This document shows positions 10,431 through 22,068 of a stretch of 64,000 nucleotides of DNA, piece after piece. The translations under genes and the position numbers were made by a program. The DNA comes from Bufo bufo (Eukaryota; Chordata; Amphibia; Anura; Bufonidae), in NCBI RefSeq assembly GCF_905171765.1, contig NC_053391.1, positions 656,799,750-656,863,749 of the forward strand, given 5' to 3'. How positions within the stretch are numbered: position 1 is the first letter of the stretch; each line of letters opens with the position of its first letter. Under the pieces are notes generated by a model. The model was not told the DNA's origin. It saw only the letters and a program-made list of their open reading frames with translations, and searched no databases.

Positions 10431-13400
10431 TAGTGATGGACGAACATCGTCCGGGACGGTTCGCGAACGCGATCAAATGTTCATGAACCGCAAGTTCGCG
10501 GCGGGCCCCATTCACTTTAAAGGCAGGCAAACCTGGAATACCTTCAGGTCATATTTGCAGCCACCAAATACTAGAAGTGCACAAATAGTCCCACAATATG
10601 GACAGTGACATACCAGATGTATTATTCGAATTTGCGATCTCCATTCATTATTTTTATCAATGCGAAATATCGGCAATGTAATTTTCGCCTATGCGCATGC
10701 ACAAAATATGCGCGGCCTACTACAGCAACTGGGTTTCCACCAGACCGAAGTTAGATGCGATCAGAAAAGATGGTTGGCAACAATTTTCGCGACGTTGAGG
10801 AAGAATTTCTGATCACTGTAAGTAATTTGACATTAAAGCAGTGTATTTTATTACATTTCACATGCATGTTATAACAATCGCTGTATATGCAGATCGAGTG
10901 TTTAAAAAAGCAGCATTGCGAAAATCTCTAATGATACGATTTACTTTTGTGCGGTACACACAACTTCACATTTTTTTTAAGGTCTCATGAGATATTAGTG
11001 ATTGGTGCACTAAGTATTGTTGTGAGAACTTGCCACTCCAGTACAGGCCCCAAAAATTAGCCAATAGGCATTCACCTGACAGCACACAACTTTGTAGGAT
11101 TCTGTGGCTGGAGGGACATTAGGCGGTCACAGGATAAAAATTTAACTGTCGGCCAGTACAGGCCCCAAAGATTAGCCGATAGGCATTTATCTGACAGAAA
11201 AGAACTTTGGATTCTGTGGCTAGAGGTACATTAGGCGGTCACAGGATAAATATGTAACTGTCGGACAGTGCAGGCCCCAAAAATTAGCCGATAGGCTTCA
11301 CCTGACAGCAAAGAATTTGGGATTCTGTGGCTGAAGGTACATTAGGCGTTTACAGGATAAATATGTAACTGTCGGCCAGTACATGCCTCAAAAATTAGGC
11401 ATTCATCTGACATAAAAGGCCTTTTATGCTGCTGTATTTACCTAAGACAGGGACCATGATTTGTTCTGGGTGGTGGCGGATATTTGTGGGCTGTCATGAG
11501 GAATTTCAATCAAACATGGTCGACTCGTCACATGTGTTGAATTCCTCTGAGATCCATGCCTCATTCATTTTTGGAAATGTGAGGTAGTCCACACTGTCGT
11601 GAGCTAGGCGAGTGCACTTATCGGTCACGAACCCCCCTGCTGCGCTGAACATCCTTTCGGACAGGACACTGGACTAGGGGCAAGCCAACAGTTCCATGGC
11701 AAATTGTAGCAGCTCTAGCCACAGGTCAAGCCTGCACACCCAGTAGTCGAGGGGTTCATCGCTTCTCAGAGCGTCCACATCGGCCGTTAACCCGATGTAG
11801 TCGGACACCTGTCGGTGTAGGCGTTCCCTGAGGCTGGATCCGGACGGCTGTCGATGGGTTGGTTGCAAGAATGATCTCATATCCGAAGTGACCAACACAT
11901 CTTCAAACCGCCCTCTTCTGCCATGCGCTGTTGGATTGGTACTTGCAACTGTTTCTCTGTGAGCGGAAATTCCTCTGCCAGCGCCCGCGAAAGCAGAATG
12001 CAGCATTTCTCGAAGCAACGCCTGGAAGTGCTGCATTCTGACAGCCCTCTGTGATGGTGGTAACATTTCCGCCATTTTGTGTTTGTACCGGGGGTCTAAG
12101 TACGTTGCCATCCAGTACTGGTCCTTGCCCTTTATGCTTTTTATACGGGGGTCCCTCTTCAAACATTGGAGCATGAAGGCCCCCATTTGCACTAAACTGG
12201 AAGCGGTGGAGTAGCCTGGCTCCTGCTCATCATCCAGGATAATGTCGTCCTCGTTCTCCTCCCCCCATCCACGAACAACACCAGGGATCCCAGTAACGTT
12301 TAAAGCATGCTCTTCTTGCTCCTCCTCCGCCCCGGCACCATCCTCCTCTTGCTCCTCTTCAGACTCCTGTTGTTGACTTGTCTCAGATGGAGTAGCCCCC
12401 CTCGGAATTCATTCAGCATTGCGACTTCCTCATCTTCCTGCTCCTCGACGGCTTGATCAATGACACAACGCAATGCACGCTCCAGAAAGAAGGCGTAAGG
12501 TACGACGTCCCTGATGGCGCCCTGGCTGCGACTCACCAGTTTGGTGATCTCATCAAATGGCCGCAGAAGTCTACATGCATCGCGCATGAGCAGCCACTGG
12601 CGCGGTGAAAAAAAACAAGCTCCCCAGAACCTGTCCTGCCGCAGAGTTCGTACAGGTAATCATTAACTGCATGTTTCTGCTGGAGCAGCCTATCAAGCAT
12701 ATACAAAGTGGAGTTCCATCGCATCGGGCAGTCACAAATCCCCTGTTTCAGCGCGCTCAGCAGATTGGCACCGTTGTCGCACACCACTTTACCAACTGTC
12801 AAATTGAGCGGGGTTAGCCACTGATCTGCCTGTGAACGCAAAGCTGAAAAAGAGTGCAGGATCGGTGTGGCTCTTGGCTTCCAGGCATAACAGCAGCAGC
12901 ACAGCATGGCAACGTCTCACCTGGCACGTCGAATAGGTTCTGGGAATCTTGGGGGGCGCAGCGGAAGAGACGGTAGCAGCGGAAAAGGAGGAGTCAGCCA
13001 AGGAGGAGAGGGAGGATGAAGTAGGAGGAGGAGAAGAAGAGGCAGGCCTGCATGCAATCCGTGGCGGTAACACCAAATGTACACGGGTGCCATGGGTTGC
13101 ATGCTTGACGGCCGTCAGAAGGTTCACCCAGTGGGCAGTAAAAGTTATGTACCTTCCCTGCCCATGTTAGCTAGACCACGTGTCTGTGGTCAGATGTATC
13201 TTTGCACAGACACTGTGTGCCAGAGATACATTCACTTGTCGCTGAACGTGGCCATTTAGCTCTGGGATGCCCTTCTGGGAGAAATATTTCCTTCCGGGGA
13301 CCTCCCATTGTGGTGTTCCAAAGGCCGCCGAGTCCACCAGTTTATATGGCAGTAGTTGGCGGGCTAGCAGTTCTGACAAGCCAGCGGTCAGCCGCTGGGC

Positions 13401-14944
13401 AAGAGGGTTATCCGGCTTCATCATCTTTTTTCGCTCGAACATTTGGGGCAAGGAAGCCTGCTTTTTGCCAGATGAACGCGACGACGGCACGGTAGAAGGT
13501 GGAGTGCAGGACAAATGGGAGGAGAGAGGAAAAGGAGAAGAGGCAGGACGTGGGGCACCGGGAGTGTGGCTTTGTGGGTTCTGACGGTGTTGCTCCCACT
13601 GGGCTCGGTGATAAGAGGCGGTCGTCCTTAGGTGAGTGTTGGGCTTACCGCGACTTATGCGTTGACAGCACAGGCTGCAGATGGCAACACTATTGTCAGC
13701 AGCTGACATGTTAAAAAAAAGCCCACACTGCGGAGCCATGTGCCGACGTCCTGGGAGCGCCAGATGTGACCGTGCATGGTGGATGTTTCGTTCCAGATAC
13801 ATTAGCAGTCTGTTTTTTGCCTCCTGTGCACTGTAAATTCTGCCTCCGTCTCCTCCCTATCTCCTGCTCCGTCTCTCCCTCTGAACTCCCCTCTTCTTCC
13901 GCTCTTGTGGGCACCCACGTGACGTCCATCGACACGTCATCATCGGATTCGTCACCTTCATCACCACTGACATTAGAGATCTCGGAGTAGACAGCAACAG
14001 CGGGGACCACCCTCCTTGGGCTGATCTGGGTACTGTCGTCAGACCGCTGGGTGGCAACCTTTGATACCTCCTCTTCCTGATCCGATGCCAAGAATGGCTG
14101 CGCATTGGTAAGGTCTTGGAATGTATGGGAAGATAATTACTCTGACTCGAGCGGAGGGGATATGGTGGTCTTTGGGGTGCACACAGCAGAGAGTGAAGAG
14201 GGTGCAAATAGAGAGTATGAGGAGGGTGCAGAAGCGTAAGGCTGAGTGAGCCACTCAACAAAGTCTGGTGCGTCCTTTGACATAATCGTACGCACCTTCT
14301 GCAACTTCCCACTTAGGCTCCGGCCTGGTGCACCTGCCCGACCCCTACCACCCTTGCGGAATGGCCTGCCTCTTCCTCTGCCTGTCATTTTCAAAATGAC
14401 CCTATGACAAAGTCCCTATAGAAGAGCAGTATTTGTGGAAGAAGGTATATCACACCCCTGCCTCAATAAGGTTCTTTGGGGGCAACTGGTAAATCACACC
14501 AGTAGAAATTATTTGTTCAAATAGTGTTTGTCACTCTGTGTGGCTGCAGTATCGCAGTAGAACTGCACACAACTGCTGCAATTGCACTATCATACAATTG
14601 CACTATAATATACTTTCTATGTTAGAAAGTATATTATAAGTATATTACACCCCTCAGTATGTCACACCTATAGATAGCACACCTATACCAGTCCTTAAAA
14701 GGACTTTTGTGGCCCTAACAGCCTGTCCCTGCTCCACACAGAAACCTCTCCCTACACTGGCAAAAGACTGAATGTAAAATGGCGGCCAGATCAGGTTTAT
14801 TTATAAGGTAGGGGGGGTGTCCATGTGCTGAAACGTCTCAATTGGCTGTCCTGTACCGCCTGATGGATGTGTCATGGGTCAAAGTTCTTCACAATGTAAA
14901 AGAATATGGCGGGGGCGAATATCACCATATGTTCACCATCTCTA
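10431..14944 (-). mobile_element. BED-finger hAT transposon A, 4514 bp
   Basis: Perfect 8-bp duplications TTAGCGTA at 10423-10430 and 14945-14952. Termini are TAGTGATGGACGAACA and TGTTCACCATCTCTA (imperfect inverted repeat). A decayed transposase gene lies on the minus strand at 11506-14394. Between 11020 and 11400 are four imperfect copies of a ~120-bp subterminal repeat (ACAGGATAAATATGTAACTG, CCCCAAAAATTAGCC), a common layout in hAT elements where repeats flank the gene. Inserted near the right end of the LTR-like element. Confidence 0.93.
11506..14394 (-). pseudogene. hAT-A transposase, BED zinc finger, degraded
   Basis: hAT transposases excise DNA through an RNase H-like DDE core and dimerise through a C-terminal motif. 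Seen from N to C on the minus strand: basic start MKMTGRGRGRPFRKG (14394); acidic stretch (about 13880-14060); BED finger AICSLCCQRISRG with distal His (about 13610-13700); KIHLTTDTWSS (about 13170-13200); core VVCDNGANLLSALKQG (about 12745-12795); RWNSTLYMLDRLLQ (about 12685-12730); DQYWMATYLDPRYKHKM (about 12080-12130); dimerisation motif SERMFSAAGGFVTDK (about 11600-11650); stop at 11506-11508. Several frameshifts, a TAG just before the dimerisation block (11674-11676) and loss of the cysteine-His helix between DNGANLLSAL and RWNST make it inactive. Confidence 0.9.
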
Positions 14945-15311
14945 TTAGCGTATTAGAGATAGCAGCAAGGTGCAAAAGAGTGGTAATGGCACTCTGGGTC
15001 ATTACACATTTAAACCAAAAAGTTCTATTTTGGTCTCATCCATCCACAAAATATTGTTCTACCAGCCTTCTGGTTTGTCCAGGTGATCTTTAGAAAACTG
15101 CAGACTTATTTTCAGACAGCAGCTGCTTTCTCCTTGCAATCCTGCCATGCAGGGTCGGCATCAGCACCCGGCATACTCGGGCAAGTTCTGGGTCCCACTG
15201 CGCTGCTATGAGCGCTTCCATGAATACAGATGGAAGTGCTCATTGCTGGAGTCACATGAAAGCCTTTTTCAGTGGCATGCAGAGTCCGGCTGTCGCTGTT
15301 CCCCTTACAAG

Positions 15312-16115
15312 CTTCAGACACGCCCCCTCTTCACTCTAGCAGAGCAGCACATTACCTTACCAGCTTCAGACACGCCCCCTCTTCACTCTAGCAGAGCAGC
15401 ACATTACCTTACCAGCTTCAGACATGTCTCCCTCTTCACTCCAGCAGAGCAGCACATTACCTTACCAGCTTCAGACACGCCCCCTCATCACTCCAGCAGA
15501 GCAGCACATTACCTTACCAGCTTCAGACACGCCCCCTCTACACTCCAGCAGAGCAGCACATTACCTTACCAGTTTCAGACACGCCCCCTCTTCACTCCAG
15601 CAGAGCAGCACATTACCTTACCAGCTTCAGACACGCCCCCTCTTCACTCTAGCAGAGCAGCACATTACCTTACCAGCTTGAGACACGCCCCCTCTTCACT
15701 CCAGCAGAGCAGCACATTACCTTACCAGCTTCAGACACGTCCCCCTCTTCACTCCAGCAGAGCAGCACATTACCTTACAAGCTTCAGACACGCCCCCTCT
15801 TTACTCCAGCAGAGCAGCACATTATCTTACCAGCTTCAGACATGCCCCCTCTTCACTCCAGCAGAGCAGCACATTACCTTAACAGCTTCAGACACACCCC
15901 CTCTTCACTCCAGCAGAGCAGCACATTACCTTACCAGCTTCAGACACGCCCCCTCTTCACTCTAGCAGAGCAGCACATTACCTTACCAGCTTCAGACACG
16001 CCCCCTCTACACTCCAGCAGAGCAGCACATTACCTTACCAGCTTCAGACACGTCCCCCTCTTCACTCCAGCAGAGCAGCACATTACCTTACCAGCTTCAG
16101 ACACGCCCCTCTACA
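15312..16115. repeat. 52-bp minisatellite, about 15 copies
   Basis: The unit starts CTTCAGACACGCCCCCTCTT and ends CAGCACATTACCTTACCAG. Copies differ by single substitutions and occasional one-base indels. Because 52 is not a multiple of three and the unit is stop-free in all three forward frames, a 272-codon frame (15147-15965) runs through it with a 52-residue period. That is a property of the array, not evidence of a gene. Confidence 0.95.
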
Positions 16116-17032
16116 CAGGACGTACTGCCTGAGGAGGAGAGAGACCCCAGCGGAGCGGAAGTGTGAAGAGATGCAGACAGTCTGTGAGTCTGCACTGTGA
16201 CTATCTCTTCTCTGTGGGACAGGAGGGGGATGTTATGGAACTCTTGGAGCTGCTGCTGGATGCTGTAGTAGACCAGCAGCTTCATGCTATTTAGTTGTTT
16301 TACTGCCTCATTAAGCAGTTTGCCTCCATGACACCTGCCCCTGCCCCCCATATCCTGTCCTATCTCATCCTCATGGGGCCCCTGCCACCTACTTTCCTCC
16401 CTCATGTATCCAGAGCTCCTGTTCCACCCTCCTATTTCCTATTGCTGCCCTGCACAGACCTCCTGCCCCCTACTTCTTGTATCACTCCCCCTCACAGCCT
16501 CTTCCACCTATGTGCTGTGTCCACCCCTCCTATCCATCCAGGACCCTGGTCACCTGTCTCACTCCTCTGACTCTCATTGTGGTGGTGTCTAAACTGCATG
16601 CACCATAAGGACCTTCTAATGTCACAGGGTCACGTCACTGTGCCCCCCACCCCGTACTGTGCCCCTTATACCCTGCATTGTGCCCTCTTACCATACCCTG
16701 TACAGTGCCCCTAGTCATTCCCTGTACTGTGCCCTCTTATACCTTTTTATCCGATCACTATATGGTGGTGCTATCCAGTCACTGTATGGCAGTGTTATCC
16801 AGTTACTCTATTGCGGTTTTATCTGGTCACTGTATGGCCATAGCTGTATACCCTTCCCTGCCCACGCCACCTTTTTTAGACCTGGCATGACCGGAGAAAA
16901 GTTGCAGATTGCCGACCACCAGGACCAGGGTGTGCTCTGTCAGTACATGGCGGCCTTCCCTCTCTACTCCGCTGTGTACTGGTGCTTATTCTGACACCAA
17001 GGCTGGGCTCACATCACATTTTTTCCATCTGT
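16116..17032. other. C/T-rich intergenic part of hAT-C
   Basis: Pyrimidine-rich sequence with loose short repeats: CTGTGCCC words at 16640-16730 and CACTGTATGG words at 16755-16840. Reading frames are Pro/Ser/Leu-rich low-complexity strings without family resemblance. No RNA gene or regulatory site recognised. Confidence 0.4.
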
Positions 17033-17036
17033 TTAA

Positions 17037-18419
17037 CCCTTTAAGGACTTAGGGCGTACCGCTACATCCTAAGTTTGAATCGCGATTGCGGCGCGGCGGG
17101 GGTTAATCACAACAGGATGTCCGCTGAAATCATTCAGCGGGCATTTTGTCACAACGCCGGGGGGGATTCCCGTGACCCCCCCCCCCCCCCGTGTCGGCGA
17201 TCGCCGCAAACCGCAGGTCAATTCAGACCTGCGGTTTGCGGCTTTTACCTCATCTGTCGGTTGCGTGTGGCGGTGCCATCGGGTCCCCATGTGGCTGTAG
17301 GGGGGACCCGATGGCATGGAAGGCAGCGCGATGTCTAAGGAAGGCATCGCGCTGCCTTCCGGTGACGAGCCTGTGAGATCCAGACCCCTGGATCTCACAG
17401 GCCGGAAGCTGTATGAGTAATACACACAGAATTACTCATACAGCCAATGCATTCCAATACAGAAGTATTGGAATGCATTGTAAAAGGGATTAGACCCCCA
17501 AAAGTTAAGTCCCAAAGTGGGACAAAAAATAAAGTAAAAAAAAAGTTTTCCCCCCCAAAAATTAAAAGTTTCAAGTAAAAATAAACAAAAACGTCATTTC
17601 CCCCAAATAAAGTTAAAAAAAATTGGTAAAAAATAGGGAATATGGAGACACTAAAACATCATTTTTTTTGTTTCAAAAATGATATTATTGTGTAAAACTT
17701 ACATAAATAAAAAAAAGTATACTGTAGTACTGTAGATTCATTGGTGGCCAGTGGGCCCCCCCCTCCTAATTAAAATCTCCCCCCCTATCATTGGTGGCAG
17801 CGGAGAGTACCGATCGGAGTCCCAGTTTAATCGCTGGGGCTCCGATCGGTAACCATGGCAACCAGGACGCTACTGCAGTCCTGGTTGCCATGGTTACTTA
17901 GCAATTTTTAGAAGCATTATACTTACCTGCGAGCTGCGATGTCTGTGACCGGCCGGGCGCTCCTCCTACTTGTAAGTGAAAGGTCTGTGCGGCGCATTGC
18001 ACATTGGGAACGCCTCTGTGTTAGAATATAATGTCGGATCTGAGTTTTCACGAAGTGAAAACTCAGCTCTGAAAAAGCTTTTATGCAGACGGATCTGCGG
18101 ATCCGTCTGTGTGAAAGTAGCCTACGGCCACGGACCACGGACGCGGATGCCAATCTTGTGTGCATCCGTGTTTTTTCACGGACCCATTGACTTGAATGGG
18201 TCCGTGAACCGTTGTCCGTCAAAAAAATAGGACAGGTCATATTTTTTGGACGGACAGGAAACACTGATCACGGATGCGGCTGCAAAATGAAAAAAAAACG
18301 GAAAACGGCACAATGGCCACGGATGCACACAACGGTCGTGTGCATGAGGCCTTAAAGTGACACTGGTCAGATTTGCAAAAAAAGTCCTTAAGGTGAAATA
18401 GGGCTGAGTCCTTAAGGGG
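17037..18419. mobile_element. TTAA-flanked inverted-repeat element (Kolobok/piggyBac-like)
   Basis: TTAA at 17033-17036 and at 18420-18423. Left end CCCTTTAAGGACTTAGGG and right end GGGCTGAGTCCTTAAGGGG are inverted repeats. Internal dyads include GGTTTGCGGCTTTTACC-type arms near 17200 and the pair CCAGGACGCTACTGCAG / CTGGTTGCCATGG near 17850-17895. The interior segment 17735-17930 recurs at 32990-33170. A nested or fused CGGA-type MITE occupies about 18040-18352 and ends GTGCATGAGGCCT. No transposase. TTAA duplications fit Kolobok or piggyBac; which one is undetermined. Confidence 0.7.
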
Positions 18420-18589
18420 TTAATGTATACCAAAAACATATACATTAACAGATGCCTCAGACTGATGCTATACAGTGGCAGCTGTTCACCATACAGTCCC
18501 ATAGTAAAAAAAAACATATATGTTATTAACGTATGTATTTTTTTACTGGACTGCTGTGGGGCCCAGTCAGTTCTAGCTAGTGAGGGCCC

Positions 18590-19085
18590 CTTACACACTA
18601 TAATGACCCCCCAGTGACCCCCATACAGTATAATGACCGCCACTGCCCCCTCCATACAGTATAAGGCTACATGCACTCGACTGTATGTGTGTTGCGGTCC
18701 GCAAAAAAAAAAAAAAAGGATGACATCCGTATGGCATCCGTTTTTTTTGCGGATCCATTGTAACAATGCCTAAAACGGACAAGAATAGGACATGTTATAT
18801 TTTTTTTGCGGGATTACGGAACGGACATACGGATGCGGATAGCACACCGTGTGCTGTCCGCATTTTTTGCAGACCCATTAAAATGAATGGGTCTGCATCC
18901 TATCCGCCAAAAAAATTGAACGGACACGGAAACAAAATACGTTTGTGTGCATGAGGCCTAACCCTCAGTGTGGGGGCCACTGGGGGTCATTATTCTGAAA
19001 GGGGGTCGACTGGGGGGTCATTATTCTGAATGGAGGGCCACTATGGGGTCATTATACTGTGTGGGGGGCCCACTGAGATTTATCG
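18590..19085. repeat. Short G/C-rich minisatellite split by a MITE
   Basis: 18590-18663 has units on TAATGACCCCCCAGTG and ATACAGTA; 18963-19085 has the opposite-strand equivalent GGGGGCCACTGGGGGTCATT. The two parts flank the MITE at 18664-18959 and are in inverted orientation relative to each other, so the flanks form a dyad around the MITE. Confidence 0.6.
18664..18959. mobile_element. Palindromic MITE, same family as 2425-2690
   Basis: Left end AGGCTACATGCACTCGACTG, right end GTTTGTGTGCATGAGGCCT. The interior includes GCGGATCCATTGTAACAATG and AATGGGTCTGCATCC and matches 2425-2690 closely. No ORF. Flanks are A/T-rich without a clear duplication. Confidence 0.75.
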
Positions 19086-19238
19086 CCCAAGGACCCACAT
19101 GTGGCAGGCGCAGCACTATGAAGTGCCTTTTGCGCTGTGGCATTAGAAGAACTTTGATATCTCTGACTTTTAGTCTAACCAGACTGTCTATTACTCTGTA
19201 ATTCCTCTAGCGCCGTTCTATGGAAACAGTAGGTTTAA

Positions 19239-19783
19239 AGGGTTTCTGTCAACTGAAAAATGGATATTAAGCTGGCGGACATTAGCGATGTGCTAATGTC
19301 AGCTGAACATAACTATATTAGTGCCATCTCACTGCCTGCCGCCGTTATTGAGAAAAACAAACTTTTATAATATGCTAATTGACAGGACCAGGCAGCGCTG
19401 CTCTCCTCCCACCGGCCATGTCTGCAGTGTAAATCTCCGCCGTTCAGTATTCGGCGCAGGCGCAGTGAGGAAGCCAGCAGCCGCCGAGCGTCCTTTCCTC
19501 ACTGCGCCTGCGCAGAGATTTACACTGCAGACACAGCCAGCGGGAGGATAGCAGCACTGCCTGGCCCTGTCAATCAAGAGAAGGGCGTGAAAAGAGGTGG
19601 GCAAATGAAGCCTCTAGGAGCAGGTGCAACGCCCCCCCCCCACTGCGCCTAGAGGTTAATTAGCATATTATAAACGTTTGTTTTTCTCAATAAAGGCTTT
19701 CTAATATAGTTATGTTCAGCTGACATTAGCACATCGCTAATGTCAGCCAGCTTAATACCCATTTTTCAGGTGACAGAAACCCT
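19239..19783. mobile_element. TTAA-flanked MITE, 545 bp (AGGGTTTCTGTC ends)
   Basis: TTAA at 19235-19238 and TTGA at 19784-19787 (one change). Ends are AGGGTTTCTGTCAACTGAAA and TTTCAGGTGACAGAAACCCT. The two halves are long complementary arms: GACATTAGCGATGTGCTAATG on the left is mirrored by CATTAGCACATCGCTAATG on the right, and the core repeats GATTTACACTGCAGACA / TGTCTGCAGTGTAAATC. No ORF. Kolobok-like by end sequence and TTAA target. Confidence 0.8.
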
Positions 19784-20950
19784 TTGAAGAGCACACCAAA
19801 TGCTTGAAATAACTTCTTTATTAACTTCAACTTTTCTTCATATAACACTGCCGCCTTCGCAGCAGATAGTCCATGTACAAAACACGTGTTGCATAAAGAT
19901 TTATAAAATAGCGGTATGCATAAGATGGTGGTTCTACTGTTCAATCTTGTCATTCAACATAAAACTGTGGATATATTTCTCTCTTCAGTATCTGTACTCT
20001 CAATTTAAGTTATTTAAGCACTTTATGATCTCTCTGAGAGGTATATCTGAGGTTAACCAATAGTTCTACTTGCTGAATTTGGTCGCAATTTGCAGTATGA
20101 CGTTAGCAGCAACTATTTGCAGATTGTTTGAGTATGATCTGGTATGGTTGTATGCAATTTGGATTGCAATATGGAATTTGAATTTGTATGTGAACTTTGT
20201 AGCTTGCAATTGGTGGAACTGTAAGAAAACACAAATATAACTGGTTCAGTATACAGTTCTAATCACTATATTAACAGTAGGAACATTATATACCTGTTTA
20301 AAAAAAACAATTTTGGCCTCTTCCTTCCATAAAACACAGCTCTTAGTGGAGTGTGTGTCTGTTAGGCTTCTCTCTCTGGTGAATAGTAATTCCAGCAGCT
20401 CCTGCTAGGGGAATTTCCCACACAAGCTGTGTGTGAGGCTGGCTGTAATTGGTCAAAACTCCTGAGCTGTGTGAAGCTGGCTGTGATTAGTCTAGACTCC
20501 TGCCCAGCAGCAACAGTTTAACTCTATGCTTTCTGTTGTTTCTGCTGTGTCATTGAGCTTACCTCACATTAATATAATGAATCTTAAAGGCATATTATCT
20601 TTTCTGCTTCTGTGAACACAATATATATAACAGTTATATGACATCCAAACATGAAGTCACTGTAAATAATTCTGCTTTTGTCTTTAACACACAAACATAG
20701 GAACTGTATTAAGGTCATTGGCAGGTTTAGCTGTATAAACATATAAGCTATATTAGCAACCTAGGACAGGTCTTAGCTGGCCAGCTACAGCACATGAACC
20801 TGGAGCCAGCCCTGCTGCCATGCACATCATTGTCGTTCAGTGTCCTCCAGATGGTGGACTCATTAACATTAGCTAATGTAAAAAAGGCATTTAGTTGTTT
20901 AGAGATTACCTTGGGTTCCTTTGTGACCGCGCAGACTATTACACTCCTTG

Positions 20951-21613
20951 TGTCACGGTAGGGTACAGTGCAGTCCTAAAGCTCTGTCTACACCACTGTC
21001 CCAACCTATTTGCACGATCCGTCCTAAACAATGACCCACAACTAGATGGAGGTCCTTTTCTGACTGGGTGCAGGGGCCTATAGGAAGAAAAACGTAAAGA
21101 CAGACAGGCACCTAAAATGGCAGGTGAAAATAGCAAACCAGGAGGAATAAACTGACGGGGTGGGTCAAATCCAGGAGATAACAACAGAGCCAGATCAATA
21201 GACAAAAAGAGTAATGTTATCAAGCCAGGTCAAACACAGAGGGTCACGTTCAAGGTCTCAAAGGAGGCTGCGTCAAGATCCAGGAAGAAGTCAGGCAACA
21301 GGATTCACAATTGCAAAATCGGCAGTCAGAGGGAGGTTCAGAAATGCAGTCCAAAGTCCAAAACCAGAGAATAACAATGAGACAAACAGGTTAGCGTGGA
21401 TTAGAAGTACACATCACATGGAACTGTGGCCAGTAGTTGCCTGTTTAAATACCCCTTCCTGCAGTTCACATGATGCACCATGAGTCACATGACCTGCATG
21501 ACATTATATGCATCTCCTGAGCTCTGAGATCCGGCCTGGTTGTTACGGAAACTGGATGCCAGTGCTGCCACTTGTTGATAGTCACGGCTGCCAGCGTCCA
21601 GGGTTTCAGAACA
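20951..21613 (-). mobile_element. Solo LTR, 663 bp
   Basis: Begins TGTCACGGTAGGG and ends GGTTTCAGAACA. Identical 5-bp duplications CCTTG at 20946-20950 and 21614-21618, and the Tc1 host continues on both sides. The minus strand (start TGTTCTGAAACC, end CCGTGACA) has the same CGTGACA terminus as the chromovirus LTRs at 46553 and 51445, so a Ty3/gypsy origin is likely. Strand assignment rests on that similarity. Confidence 0.82.
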
Positions 21614-22068
21614 CCTTGCTCTTGTTGGTCGCCCTCTCCTGGGAGGTTAATATTGGTCTTGAATTTCCTCCATTTGTACACAGTCTGACTGTGAATTGGT
21701 GGAGGCTAAATTTTATAGAGATGATTTTGGAACCTTTTCTAGCCCTTTGAACATCAACAACTCTTCTTCTGAGGTCCTCAGAAATGTCCTTTGTTTGTGC
21801 CACGATACAGTTCCACAAACACCACTGACGGAAAACACCTGACTCATCTGACCTGAATTTCACCTTCAAATTATCTGCTAATTCTAATTCCCTGTTCCAT
21901 AAAGATAACATGGCTGGAATATGTTACTGGAACAGTGAAAGGCAGAGCTGGACTACTGTAAATTTTCCCAGGGCTTTTTACCCTTCAGTGGGCCTCTTCA
22001 TCTTATCTCACAGTGTATGAGGACACCCCTCTATATTTTTCCTGTTTCTACTCTTGAGCGGTTATCAG

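Larger units (their letters stand above)
9472..15006. mobile_element. LTR-like element split by a hAT transposon
   Basis: Its ends TGCAATGAGCC (9472) and GGGTCATTACA (ending 15006) are complementary with two mismatches and interrupt the Tc1 sequence. The flanking 4-bp match is TATT / CATT. After removal of the hAT at 10431-14944 and one copy of its duplication, about 1 kb remains (9472-10430 plus 14953-15006). It has TG...CA ends, no ORF, and an AATAAA at about 9785. A solo LTR is the simplest reading, but a DNA element with short inverted ends is not excluded. Confidence 0.5.
15150..20814. mobile_element. hAT element C, 5665 bp including nested repeats
   Basis: Perfect 8-bp duplications CTGCCATG at 15142-15149 and 20815-20822, with Tc1 sequence resuming on each side. 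Ends CAGGGTCGGCATCAG and CTGGAGCCAGCCCTG are imperfect inverted repeats starting CAGGG, a common hAT terminus. No transposase is visible. It is a shell carrying a 52-bp minisatellite (15312-16115) and at least three younger insertions (17037-18419, 18664-18959, 19239-19783). The right part 19784-20814 is A/T-rich unique sequence with no gene. Confidence 0.8.
6990..21893 (-). mobile_element. Tc1-like transposon exploded into six collinear pieces
   Basis: A single Tc1/mariner-type element on the minus strand, recognisable because its pieces keep the order and orientation of the family: left end and untranslated region (6990-7259), DDE C-terminal part (7652-7865), middle (9154-9471), first-Asp region (15007-15149), next part (20815-20950) and helix-turn-helix start (21614-21893). 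The five gaps are later insertions, four with duplications read directly: GCAACTA, TAAAC, CTGCCATG and CCTTG; one (9472-15006) shows only a 4-bp near-match. The pieces sum to about 1.4 kb, close to the usual length of 1.6 kb. The right terminal repeat appears lost. Confidence 0.88.
7720..21911 (-). pseudogene. Tc1 transposase, dispersed fragments
   Basis: Tc1 transposases cut and paste by a DDE/D catalytic triad after helix-turn-helix binding to the terminal repeats. In transcription order: N-terminal HTH with TKDISEDLRRRVVDVQRA (about 21730-21805); first Asp in DETKIELFGLN (about 15007-15042); second Asp in RDNDPKCTRR (about 9205-9240); Glu in DLNPIEMLWKD (about 7785-7835). All three catalytic positions are still recognisable but lie up to 7 kb apart because of nested insertions. 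It was inactive long before the present, and there is no single frame. Confidence 0.85.

Noticed and set aside
13202..13584. Plus-strand frames as genes
   Set aside because: Opposite strand of the hAT-A transposase BED-finger region; no independent motif.
15147..15965. 272-codon plus-strand frame as a protein gene
   Set aside because: It is the translation of a 52-bp minisatellite; the period and lack of any flanking gene structure explain it fully.
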